Source: Candidatus Fokinia cryptica (GTDB lineage: Bacteria > Pseudomonadota > Alphaproteobacteria > Rickettsiales > Midichloriaceae). From it: a stretch of DNA of 64,000 bases. Of this stretch, positions 46,249 through 54,438 are shown piece by piece (the stretch's first letter is position 1; each line of letters begins with the position of its first letter). The notes below the pieces were generated by a model. The model saw only the letters and a program-made list of their open reading frames with translations. It did no database searches and was not told where the DNA came from. A program made the translations under genes and the position numbers. Where the stretch lies: the NCBI RefSeq assembly GCF_034359305.1, contig NZ_CP110343.1:269823-333822 (forward strand), given 5' to 3'.

Positions 46249-46262
46249 GCTACATAATTTTG

Positions 46263-48821
46263 CTAGTTTTTTGTTATAAAGTTTAAAATTTTATTTTGTA
46301 TGAAAATCACTTTTTGTATTTCTCCTTTTATATATTTTGAAACGATATGAGAGAGTTTAGCTTGTTGTTCAACTTCTTCTTGAGAGCAGTTTAACTGTAC
46401 TTCCAAAATATTTCTTGTTTTCCCATTTATTTGTACAGCTATTTTCACTGTTTCACTTTGAGAGTATTGTATATCATATGTAGGCCATTTCATCTTCGAA
46501 AGAGTAAGTTTTGAGTCGGTAATTTTACTCAATATTTGATTACACTCTTCAGTAATATGAGGGGCGATTGGATTAAGTAATCTAACTATCATCCATAAAG
46601 CAATCGCTTTTAGCTCAAGTGATTTTACTTCGGTAGTCAATACGGTGTTAGATAGTTCTCGTATGAAAGCAATCGCTTTATGAAAAGAGTGTTTTTCATA
46701 ACTTTCTGTAACAAGACGTATTGTTGTATGGATACATCGAAGCACATTAGAATCATTAGTAAAAGCATATATTTTTATATACTGCATATGTGAATCTTCA
46801 CTGAGTGTATACTTTATATTTTGAGTAGTGATACTTACAATTTCGCGATATATTTTATTAAGGTACTTACAGATTCCATCTATACCTACATCTGACCATT
46901 CTATATCCTTGTCAGGTGGAGAGTCAGATAGCATAAACATTCTCACTGCATCGGCTCCGAATTGTTCAATAGCATCATTAGCATCAATTCCATTTAACTT
47001 TGATTTACTCATTTTTTCTATGCCAACGAGATGCACTTCTCGTCCATTTCTAGAGTCTATATAACGCAGATATTCTGTTTCATTTATTTTTTTCACATAT
47101 TTAACATCTACCCATTTCTTTTCTTCATTTTTGTATGCGGCATGGCATACCATGCCTTGATTCAACAGTGCTGTAAATGGTTCTTGGAACTTTATATAGC
47201 CTAATTGATGTAATGCTTTTGTGAAAAATCTGGAGTATATTAAATGCATTACGGCATGTTCTGCTCCACCTACATACTGATCTACAGGTAGCCAGTGATT
47301 AAGTTGGTTTGTATATGTTGCATTATTTTTCCATTCTTTGAGTGGTGTATCTGGAAGTATGAATTTTAAAAAATACCATGAAGACTCTACAAATGTGTCT
47401 AATGTATCGGTTTCTCTTGTAGCTTCGGATCCGCAAATATGGCATTTCACATTTAGCCATTCTGATTTACATAAATTCCTGTCTTCTGGAAGTGATATCG
47501 GTAATGATTTTTCATCAGCCGCTATCGTTCCACACTTTGAGCAATATATTACTGGTATTGGACATCCCCAATATCTTTGTCGTGAAATACTCCAATCTCT
47601 AAGTCTGAAATTGACCGCACGATTTCCTATTTTATTACTTTCGAGATATTTGATAATTCTATTTCTAGCATCTTTAATTGAGAGTCCTGTAAGAAAATCT
47701 GAATTGATCATCATTTCATCTTGTATTACAGATATAACGGGAAAACTGTGTGCTTTTGCGACTTCAAAATCTCTCTCATCGTGGGCTGGGCAACCGAAAA
47801 CAGCATTTGTCCCGTATCCATCTACAATATAATTTACGATAATTAAAGGTATTTCTGTATTACAGATAGGGTGTAGAAAACGAAGATTAGTAATGATACT
47901 ATGTTTTTCTTTAGTTGCACTCTCTGCTTCCATAGTGCTAGATTTTTTCCATTCTTCCAGAATTGCGTGAATACGATTATCATTTTGCGCAAGTTTTTTT
48001 GCTACTGAATGAGTAGAACTAATAGCGATAAATGTGCATCCAAAAATTGTTTCAGGTCTTGTTGTGAAAACAGTTATGTCATTCAGATCGTGGTGGATGG
48101 CAGTACTATCTGAAATGCGAAATATCATTTCAGCTCCTTCTGATTTTCCAATCCATTTTTCTTGCATCGATTTAATCCTGAGTGGCCATTTTTCAAGAGA
48201 TAAAAGATCTTGTAGTAGGTGTTCTGCAAAATTTGTAATCTTGAAAAACCACTGTGTAAGCATTTTTTTTTCAACTACAGCTCCTGAACGCCAACCTTTG
48301 CCATCTATTACTTGTTCGTTTGCGAGTACTGTTTTATCGATTGGATCCCAGTTCACTTCACTTTCTTTTTGATATAGAAGACCATGTTTAAGCATCTCTA
48401 TAAAGAGGTGTTGTTGATCTGCACAATAACTTGAAGAGCATGTCATAATTTCTCTATCCCAATCATAAGAAAATCCACACTTTTCTAATTGCTCTTTCAT
48501 TGTTTTTATATTTCCTAATGTCCATTCTTTAGGATGTACATTATGTTCTATTGCTGCATTTTCGGCGGGCAATCCAAATGCATCCCATCCTACTGGATGT
48601 AAAACGTTATACCCTAAAGCGTGTTTAAAGCGTGCTATTGCATCAGATATCGAATAATTTCGTATATGTCCCACATGCAACTTCCCAGAAGGATATGGAA
48701 ACATCGAAAGTACGTAGTATTTTTTCTCATTTGCCTCGGAATTTGATATTGAAAAAGTTTTATTTTCTTTCCAATATCTCTGCCATTTATCAGCAATTTT
48801 AGAATGGTTATATCGTGACAT
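46263..48821 (-). CDS. leuS: Leucyl-tRNA synthetase
   Basis: Class Ia synthetase. HIGH motif as PSGKLHVGHIRNY, then DAFGLPAENAA, the editing domain with TTRPETIFGCTF, GYGTNAVFGCPAHDERD, then the CPIPVIYC zinc-like CxxC elements, and KMSKSKLNG. The start at 48821 gives MSRYNHSKIADKWQRYW, the usual LeuRS N-terminus; the frame extends 12 codons further (48857), which is probably not translated. About 853 residues. It follows the pseudo-lpd on the minus strand. Confidence 0.96.
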   Translation of the reverse strand: MSRYNHSKIADKWQRYWKENKTFSISNSEANEKKYYVLSMFPYPSGKLHVGHIRNYSISDAIARFKHALGYNVLHPVGWDAFGLPAENAAIEHNVHPKEWTLGNIKTMKEQLEKCGFSYDWDREIMTCSSSYCADQQHLFIEMLKHGLLYQKESEVNWDPIDKTVLANEQVIDGKGWRSGAVVEKKMLTQWFFKITNFAEHLLQDLLSLEKWPLRIKSMQEKWIGKSEGAEMIFRISDSTAIHHDLNDITVFTTRPETIFGCTFIAISSTHSVAKKLAQNDNRIHAILEEWKKSSTMEAESATKEKHSIITNLRFLHPICNTEIPLIIVNYIVDGYGTNAVFGCPAHDERDFEVAKAHSFPVISVIQDEMMINSDFLTGLSIKDARNRIIKYLESNKIGNRAVNFRLRDWSISRQRYWGCPIPVIYCSKCGTIAADEKSLPISLPEDRNLCKSEWLNVKCHICGSEATRETDTLDTFVESSWYFLKFILPDTPLKEWKNNATYTNQLNHWLPVDQYVGGAEHAVMHLIYSRFFTKALHQLGYIKFQEPFTALLNQGMVCHAAYKNEEKKWVDVKYVKKINETEYLRYIDSRNGREVHLVGIEKMSKSKLNGIDANDAIEQFGADAVRMFMLSDSPPDKDIEWSDVGIDGICKYLNKIYREIVSITTQNIKYTLSEDSHMQYIKIYAFTNDSNVLRCIHTTIRLVTESYEKHSFHKAIAFIRELSNTVLTTEVKSLELKAIALWMIVRLLNPIAPHITEECNQILSKITDSKLTLSKMKWPTYDIQYSQSETVKIAVQINGKTRNILEVQLNCSQEEVEQQAKLSHIVSKYIKGEIQKVIFIQNKILNFITKN

Positions 48822-48928
48822 ATTACTTATAAAACGTCGTACATGACGTATGTACACTATAATAACAATAACTTATTACTGTGCAATAATTCTTGTAGAA
48901 TTTGGATATATTCAGTACATGACTATTC

Positions 48929-50344
48929 TTATAACGATATTGATTCGCTTTTAAATGTCCTCATTACATCCTCTATTATTTCATTCATACATGGATAAGA
49001 ATGTATGAGTAATGACATGTCGTTAATGTCAATACCATTCTGTATTGCTAATATTATCTCTCCAATTAGTTCTCCAGCATTATACCCTACTATTGTAGCT
49101 CCAAGTATTTTTAAATCCTCCCCTATAAGTATTTTAATAAAACCTTCATCTGAACATGAAAGAATTGCTCTATGATTATTTTTGAAGTGAGCTTTTACTG
49201 CTTTATAATTTAGATTATGCTTTTTCAGTTCCTTCTCAGATAATCCAACAGATGCAATTTCTGGTTGAGTATAAACTACAGAAGGTATTGCGTTATATGT
49301 TATTTTGTAATTCAAATTATACATTTTATTTACTACAAACCTACCTTCCGCTGCTGCTTTATGAGCAAGCATTATACCACAAACTACATCTCCTATAGCA
49401 TATATATTCTTTATACTGGTTTGCATATTGTTATCGACAACTATTGCTCCTCTTTCGTCGACTTGTATTTGTACATTTTGTAATTCAAGACCATCGGTGT
49501 TTGGGATTCTTCCTACTGCTACTAGTAATATATCGACATCAGTTATCTGCCCATGATTATTTGAGGAGATATAATTAATAGTTAAAAAATTCTCATTAGT
49601 GACACTACTAACTGTTTTTTGTTTGTTGATTTCTGTAATTGAAGCGTTGGAAAAAATCTTTATCTTTTTAATATTTTTGAACTGTTCTTGTGCAACTAAA
49701 GCAACATCATCGTCCATGTTATTGAGTATATGATTGCCATGCTCAAGTATAATAATTTCAGTTCCTATTCTACCAAATGCGATTGCAATTTCAGCTCCTA
49801 TTGCACCACCACCTAATACTACTATTTTTTTTGGTACAGTTTTAATATTGAGAATTTCTTTTGATGACATAATAGATTTTCCATCCATTTTAATATTATG
49901 CATCTCTCTACTTTTTGAACCTGTAGCGATTATGATATTCTCCGCTACTACTTTTTTTCCGTTAGTGACTAATATGGTATTCTTATCAATAAAAGAGCCT
50001 AAACCTGTGATTTTATCTATTCCGTATTTCTGGAAGGAGTATTCGATTTTTTCAGAAATGCTTTGTGTGATGTTATTTTTATGGTGGCACATATCATGCA
50101 TCGAAAATGTAACATCGTTATATTGTACTCCATTGTGAATATTTGAGTGTGTGCTTCGGTAGTAGTCATGAGTGACATTTAAAAATACCTTAGAAGGTAT
50201 GCAACCATGATTTACATACGTACCTCCGATACGTTCTTCGGCGTTTATGCATACTACTTTTTTACCTAGTTTAGCGGCTTCAATACTTGCTGAATAGCCT
50301 CCTACTCCTCCTCCAAGAACTGCTAAATCATATTTAATGTGCAT
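48929..50344 (-). CDS. lpd: Dihydrolipoamide dehydrogenase homologue lacking catalytic residues
   Basis: A 471-residue flavoprotein of the Lpd family: FAD loop LGGGVGGYSASIEAAKLG, second Rossmann motif VVLGGGAIGAEIAIAFG, AIGDVVCGIMLAHKAAAEG and dimer-interface domain with PSVVYTQPEIASVG. But the redox motif, normally GGTCLNxGCIPSK, is GGTYVNHGCIPSK: the first cysteine is Tyr43, the second, Cys48, is kept. The active-site His of HPTLSE near the C-terminus is Tyr450 (HSYPCMNE), with Glu455 kept. So the disulfide and the acid/base histidine are both gone while the frame and folds remain. Probably not an active E3; a true E3 must be encoded elsewhere. Confidence 0.9.
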   Translation of the reverse strand: MHIKYDLAVLGGGVGGYSASIEAAKLGKKVVCINAEERIGGTYVNHGCIPSKVFLNVTHDYYRSTHSNIHNGVQYNDVTFSMHDMCHHKNNITQSISEKIEYSFQKYGIDKITGLGSFIDKNTILVTNGKKVVAENIIIATGSKSREMHNIKMDGKSIMSSKEILNIKTVPKKIVVLGGGAIGAEIAIAFGRIGTEIIILEHGNHILNNMDDDVALVAQEQFKNIKKIKIFSNASITEINKQKTVSSVTNENFLTINYISSNNHGQITDVDILLVAVGRIPNTDGLELQNVQIQVDERGAIVVDNNMQTSIKNIYAIGDVVCGIMLAHKAAAEGRFVVNKMYNLNYKITYNAIPSVVYTQPEIASVGLSEKELKKHNLNYKAVKAHFKNNHRAILSCSDEGFIKILIGEDLKILGATIVGYNAGELIGEIILAIQNGIDINDMSLLIHSYPCMNEIIEDVMRTFKSESISL

Positions 50345-50360
50345 GGATAAAAATTAAAAG

Positions 50361-50669
50361 TTATTTATAATTATTTATATATTGATAATAAATTCTCTTA
50401 CTTTTGCATGAGATATTTAACTCTAAAATAGAATATTTATAATTATTTTTTATAGCAAACTGTATAGCTCTTTCTTTGCTACTAAATCTTATCTGTACTT
50501 GGCAATAAGGATTAATGCACATAGTCCACCCAGTAGCTATATTTATCCCCAAGTAGTTATCTGGTTTGACGTTGAAATACATTATCCAACCTAATACTTT
50601 CCCTCTTTGTGGCGTAAGTTTTACTTCTTGAGATATTATAACGCTTGAATTACTCATCATTTGCACCAT
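50361..50669 (-). CDS. NDUFS4-like accessory subunit of respiratory complex I
   Basis: A 102-residue protein of the 'ETC complex I subunit conserved region' family (NDUFS4/ETC_C1), an alphaproteobacterial and mitochondrial accessory subunit. It shows TPQRGKVLGWIMYFN, GINIATGWTMCINPYCQVQIRFSSKERAIQFA, matching the family's 'S.....WvL.F......PLMGWt.s.D...QvrL.F.s.e.Ai.yA'. It would bind the peripheral arm of complex I. The frame overlaps the end of lolA by 20 bases. Confidence 0.85.
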   Translation of the reverse strand: MVQMMSNSSVIISQEVKLTPQRGKVLGWIMYFNVKPDNYLGINIATGWTMCINPYCQVQIRFSSKERAIQFAIKNNYKYSILELNISCKSKRIYYQYINNYK

Positions 50670-51342
50670 AAAAAGTAGGATCTTTGAAATGAAAATCTGA
50701 CTTATTGACGCCGTGATTCAGTTTGGCATTGCTTAAAGTAAGGAGAGAATGAATTTTACCAAATCTGTAAACTATAATACGCCTGATAGAGAGTACGGTA
50801 TTTTCTACAATATTCTGAAATTCTACTTTAATCTCGGTATTCTCATAATCTTCAACTTCTTTTCCCATAATAATACCACTCATCCACAAGGATGTAATAT
50901 CGCCATCTATATCACACCTTTTCACATGTAATTGTTTTTGTAGGTTTACAATATTATTACCTATGATTTTTAGTAAAGCAGTATTACGTATTGGTACGTA
51001 ACTTGCTTCTTTCAATTCAAAATCATAATGTAACATCACGTTCGCATCCTGTGATAACAGTAGTATCTTTTTGGGGCTATGATACTCCATTTTTATACTT
51101 GCAGGTCTGAGCCATGTAATATAACCCTTGCTTATGCTATTGCTAATGTGTTCTACAAAATCTGCTTTAATGCTATTTGTAGCGTTTATAGATCGCACCA
51201 CAAACTGTATATCTGAAGTAGAACAATCTCTTCCGAAACACGTATCGGAATGCAAGAGCACAAAACCTAATAACAGAATGCGAGAAATATGCAAAATGCT
51301 CGAAAACATACACGGTTTAGTAACGATTATATCTATTTTCAA
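50650..51342 (-). CDS. lolA: Outer-membrane lipoprotein carrier LolA
   Basis: Periplasmic chaperone carrying lipoproteins from LolCDE to the outer membrane. There is a leader (FSSILHISRILLLGFVLLHS...CFG) and the LolA core: GYITWLRPASIKMEYHSPKKILLLSQDANVMLHYD, then NTALLKIIG. A start at Met12 (51309) would remove the overlap with the upstream gene and give a normal signal peptide; the longer 230-residue frame is listed. Divergent, with no lolB seen. Part of the minus-strand run lipB - dioxygenase-like - lolA - NDUFS4 - lpd - leuS. Confidence 0.8.
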   Translation of the reverse strand: MKIDIIVTKPCMFSSILHISRILLLGFVLLHSDTCFGRDCSTSDIQFVVRSINATNSIKADFVEHISNSISKGYITWLRPASIKMEYHSPKKILLLSQDANVMLHYDFELKEASYVPIRNTALLKIIGNNIVNLQKQLHVKRCDIDGDITSLWMSGIIMGKEVEDYENTEIKVEFQNIVENTVLSIRRIIVYRFGKIHSLLTLSNAKLNHGVNKSDFHFKDPTFYGANDE

Positions 51343-52006
51343 TCGGGAAAACTATATCAAATCTATAGATTGCAGTGCTACCTTCTAACTTGTTTAGTAG
51401 CGATGCAGGTATTTCATCTATATTTAATGGATTGGTAAGTAAATTCCTAGTATTGAGCGTGCCGAGTTCCTTACTGTTAATACTCATATCAATGTGTGGA
51501 GTCTTGTGGATTATTGCTGGCATTATAGTGAAGAAAACGTACATTCCTTTTTCGTCCGTGATGGAAGTGCCACTACCGGTAAAAAATCTATCACACTCCT
51601 TGAACATACTAGTATATTCAGCATCTGGCTCTTCCCTCGCTAAAGGTGCTTTAACGCTTTCGCAATATTTTTGTGATTTACCATATGAATCTACTTGCCA
51701 TATTTCTACAACTGCGTTCCGCACAGGATGACAATGATTATCCAATACGTGTCCTATAAGTGCTATTTTCACTCCAGCTGCTTCTGTTTCAATATTTTGA
51801 TAATGCCTTAAATTATTAGACTTATATATGTTTTCAGGTTTTTCTTTTAGAATTTCCTTATTATCTTGTGTACGTTGGCAATTTTTCACAATATTTAGTA
51901 ATAATTCAACTGAATTGCTTTTTGCATTATCTTTGATATCTGAAGCTAAACTGATACTTGGCATCAGTAGTATCATAGCAACTATACATAATGTTCTTAT
52001 TTTCAT
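51317..52006 (-). CDS. Secreted intradiol-dioxygenase-like protein
   Basis: Signal peptide ~1-21 (MKIRTLCIVAMILLMPSISLA), then a low-complexity stretch, then a domain like the intradiol ring-cleavage dioxygenases (protocatechuate 3,4-dioxygenase type): IALIGHVLDNHCHPVRNAVVEIWQVDSYGK and TDEKGMYVFFTIMP...PHID. Canonical iron ligands are Tyr-x-Tyr...His-x-His; here the PGPY tyrosine position is Ile/Ile (PAII) and HIH is HID, so iron binding is doubtful. Rickettsiales encode similar secreted proteins of unknown function. No aromatic-degradation genes are near; lipB precedes it and lolA follows with overlap. Confidence 0.75.
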   Translation of the reverse strand: MKIRTLCIVAMILLMPSISLASDIKDNAKSNSVELLLNIVKNCQRTQDNKEILKEKPENIYKSNNLRHYQNIETEAAGVKIALIGHVLDNHCHPVRNAVVEIWQVDSYGKSQKYCESVKAPLAREEPDAEYTSMFKECDRFFTGSGTSITDEKGMYVFFTIMPAIIHKTPHIDMSINSKELGTLNTRNLLTNPLNIDEIPASLLNKLEGSTAIYRFDIVFPIENRYNRY

Positions 52007-52037
52007 ATTTAGCTTTGATTATACTAACAATTTCAGA

Positions 52038-52733
52038 TCATATGCTAAAAAAAAACGTGTTCAAGTGCTTTTTGAAAAGCATCTCAATATACAGACCAAG
52101 AGTTATACTTTCTTCATCCAAAAAATCCATCACACATGCTGTGCGTCCTCCAAATATTCCACATGCTGGAATTTGTTCGAGATAATTTCGACAATCTGAA
52201 ATATTAATGGAAATACCATGATGTGAAATCATGTTCGAAAATCGTAACCCTATTGAAGCAATTTTCGCTTCTTCATTTCTAGCATTTTTCACCCATATTC
52301 CTCTAGCATCGTTCTTTTGAAATGCTGCGATGTCAAGCTCTTTTAAAGTGAAGATAACAGTACATTCTAATTTATTGATAAAATCTCTTATATCGATGTG
52401 TTTGTATAAATTAGGGAGAAAAAAAATTGGATAAAAAATTTTCTGCTGGGGCCCATGATAAGTTATTTTTCCACCACGATCAGTTGAATATAAAGGTAAA
52501 ATTTCATCCTTTATCTTGATATGCTCTATTTTTTTGCCAGGAGGGTACCGACTGAATGTGGTATAGCATGCTTCGTGTTGAAGTATAAGTAATAAATGAG
52601 AGTTGTGCTTTTTGACGTAGTTACTCGATTGTTTCATAAGAAATATTACTTCTTCATAAGGAAGGCTATAATCTGTAGTGATTACCTCTATCTTGGTAGA
52701 TAATAACTTGCTCATGGAGAGTTTATTAATCAT
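52038..52733 (-). CDS. lipB: Octanoyl-[ACP]-protein N-octanoyltransferase LipB
   Basis: Transfers octanoyl from ACP to lipoyl domains for LipA-dependent lipoate synthesis. Motifs: TDRGGKITYHGPQQ (family RGG..T.HgpGQ), KIASIGLRFSNMISHHGISINI with catalytic Lys, and the catalytic Cys in IPACGIFGG. Length 231. It heads the minus-strand group that contains the Lpd homologue, a lipoate-linked enzyme in its normal form. Confidence 0.94.
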   Translation of the reverse strand: MINKLSMSKLLSTKIEVITTDYSLPYEEVIFLMKQSSNYVKKHNSHLLLILQHEACYTTFSRYPPGKKIEHIKIKDEILPLYSTDRGGKITYHGPQQKIFYPIFFLPNLYKHIDIRDFINKLECTVIFTLKELDIAAFQKNDARGIWVKNARNEEAKIASIGLRFSNMISHHGISINISDCRNYLEQIPACGIFGGRTACVMDFLDEESITLGLYIEMLFKKHLNTFFFSI

Positions 52734-52864
52734 ACTATATGTTTATAGTACTACTTAACTATGTAAAATTACGATTCAAGAGTTTTACCTAAATTTCTCA
52801 CATATTGTATTCAAAGAATTAGTTATGTATGCTCACCGCGATGTATATCTTTTAGAGGAAAGCA

Positions 52865-54421
52865 ATGTTGGATCTAAAACACATTATCCAAGCTAAAATT
52901 AACCAGCTCATTCATGAAAATCCGGAGTGTATTCGCGAGTATGGTATTGTGGTAAAGGCTTTCGATGGAATTGCGATAGTATACGGGTTGCTAGATGTAG
53001 GGATGTCAGAGCATGTGACATTTCAGGATGGAGGTTCTGGTATAGTATTGTCATTAGAGGATGATGTTGTAGGTATTGCTATGATAGACGTCCTAACTGT
53101 ACGGGAGGGAGCGAAGGTGTATAGAACGAAGCAAGTGTTACAAGTTCCGGTAGGTATGGAATTATTAGGAAGGATAGTGGATCCACTTGGTAATATTTTA
53201 GATGGTTTAGAACCATTGCCGGAAAATATAAAGCGGAGCAATATCGAGCAAAATGCACCGGATATCATGTCTAGAAAGTCTGTTAATGAGCCGTTACAGA
53301 CAGGTATACAGGTAATAGATGGGCTAATCCCTATAGGAAGAGGACAAAGAGAACTCATAATAGGTGATAAGCAAACAGGAAAGACTACTATCGCAATAGA
53401 TGCAATAATAAGGCAAGCACAGATTAATAATGAGATTAAAAATAAAGCAGATAGAGTCTATTGTGTTTATGTTGCAATAGGGCAGAAACGATCATCTATT
53501 GCTAAAATAGCTCAATTGCTTAAAAAGCATGATGCAATGAATTATACTGTAATTGTTGCTGCTTCAGCTTCTGAAAGTCCTACACTAAAATTTCTTGCTC
53601 CGTATTCTGGTTCTTCAATAGGAGAATTCTTCCGTGATAATAAAATGCATGCATTAGTGGTGTACGATGATCTTAGTAAGCATGCGGTAGCTTATAGAGA
53701 ATTATCTTTACTTCTCAAAAAACCTTCTGGTAGAGAAGCATATCCAGGTGATGTATTTTATATACATTCAAGATTACTCGAAAGAGCCGCAAAGCTTTCA
53801 GATCAAAAAGGTGGAGGCTCTCTTACTGCTCTTCCTATTATTGAAACTCAAGGTGGAGATGTTTCTGCTTATGTACCTACAAACGTTATATCGATTACTG
53901 ACGGACAGATTTTTCTCGAGAGTGAGCTCTTTTATAATGGTGTTAGACCTGCTGTAAATGTTGGATTATCAGTGAGTAGAGTAGGCTCTGCTGCACAGCT
54001 TGATGTAATAAAAAAACTTACAGGTATAGTACGTTTAGAACTTGCTCAATACAGAGAAATAGAGTCTTTTTCTCAATTTTCTATGGAATTAGATAAAGCA
54101 ACAATGGCTTTACTTGAGAGAGGGAAGCGTACCGTAGAGATGTTGAAGCAGGATCAGCATCAATTATACGGTACCGAAGAGCAGGCGATACTAATGTTTA
54201 GTATTGTGAAAAATCATTGTGACGATATTCCAGTTCAGTATATTATGCTCTTTAAGTCAAAATTGATCGAATATATAAGAGAGAATTTTAGCTCGATTTC
54301 GACAGAGTTCAATACTAATTCGTATAAGTTTACTCCTACCTTAGAGAAGTTCATTTCTGACTTGTTAATAGAATTTAAAAGATCATTCTCGGATATACTG
54401 CGTAGTGCAAGAGAAGTTTAA
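52865..54421 (+). CDS. atpA: ATP synthase F1 alpha subunit
   Basis: Regulatory/nucleotide-binding subunit of F1. Walker A GDKQTGKT, YVAIGQKRSS, LVVYDDLSKHA, SGREAYPGDVFYIHSRLLERA and SVSRVGSAAQ are intact over 518 residues. A Shine-Dalgarno-like AGAGGAAAG precedes the ATG. The usual flanking atpH and atpG are missing: lipB is upstream on the other strand and an RND pump follows after 17 bases. Together with atpC at 8.6 kb this shows a scattered F1 operon. Confidence 0.98.
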   Translation: MLDLKHIIQAKINQLIHENPECIREYGIVVKAFDGIAIVYGLLDVGMSEHVTFQDGGSGIVLSLEDDVVGIAMIDVLTVREGAKVYRTKQVLQVPVGMELLGRIVDPLGNILDGLEPLPENIKRSNIEQNAPDIMSRKSVNEPLQTGIQVIDGLIPIGRGQRELIIGDKQTGKTTIAIDAIIRQAQINNEIKNKADRVYCVYVAIGQKRSSIAKIAQLLKKHDAMNYTVIVAASASESPTLKFLAPYSGSSIGEFFRDNKMHALVVYDDLSKHAVAYRELSLLLKKPSGREAYPGDVFYIHSRLLERAAKLSDQKGGGSLTALPIIETQGGDVSAYVPTNVISITDGQIFLESELFYNGVRPAVNVGLSVSRVGSAAQLDVIKKLTGIVRLELAQYREIESFSQFSMELDKATMALLERGKRTVEMLKQDQHQLYGTEEQAILMFSIVKNHCDDIPVQYIMLFKSKLIEYIRENFSSISTEFNTNSYKFTPTLEKFISDLLIEFKRSFSDILRSAREV

Positions 54422-54438
54422 TTGTTTATACCTTTTTT

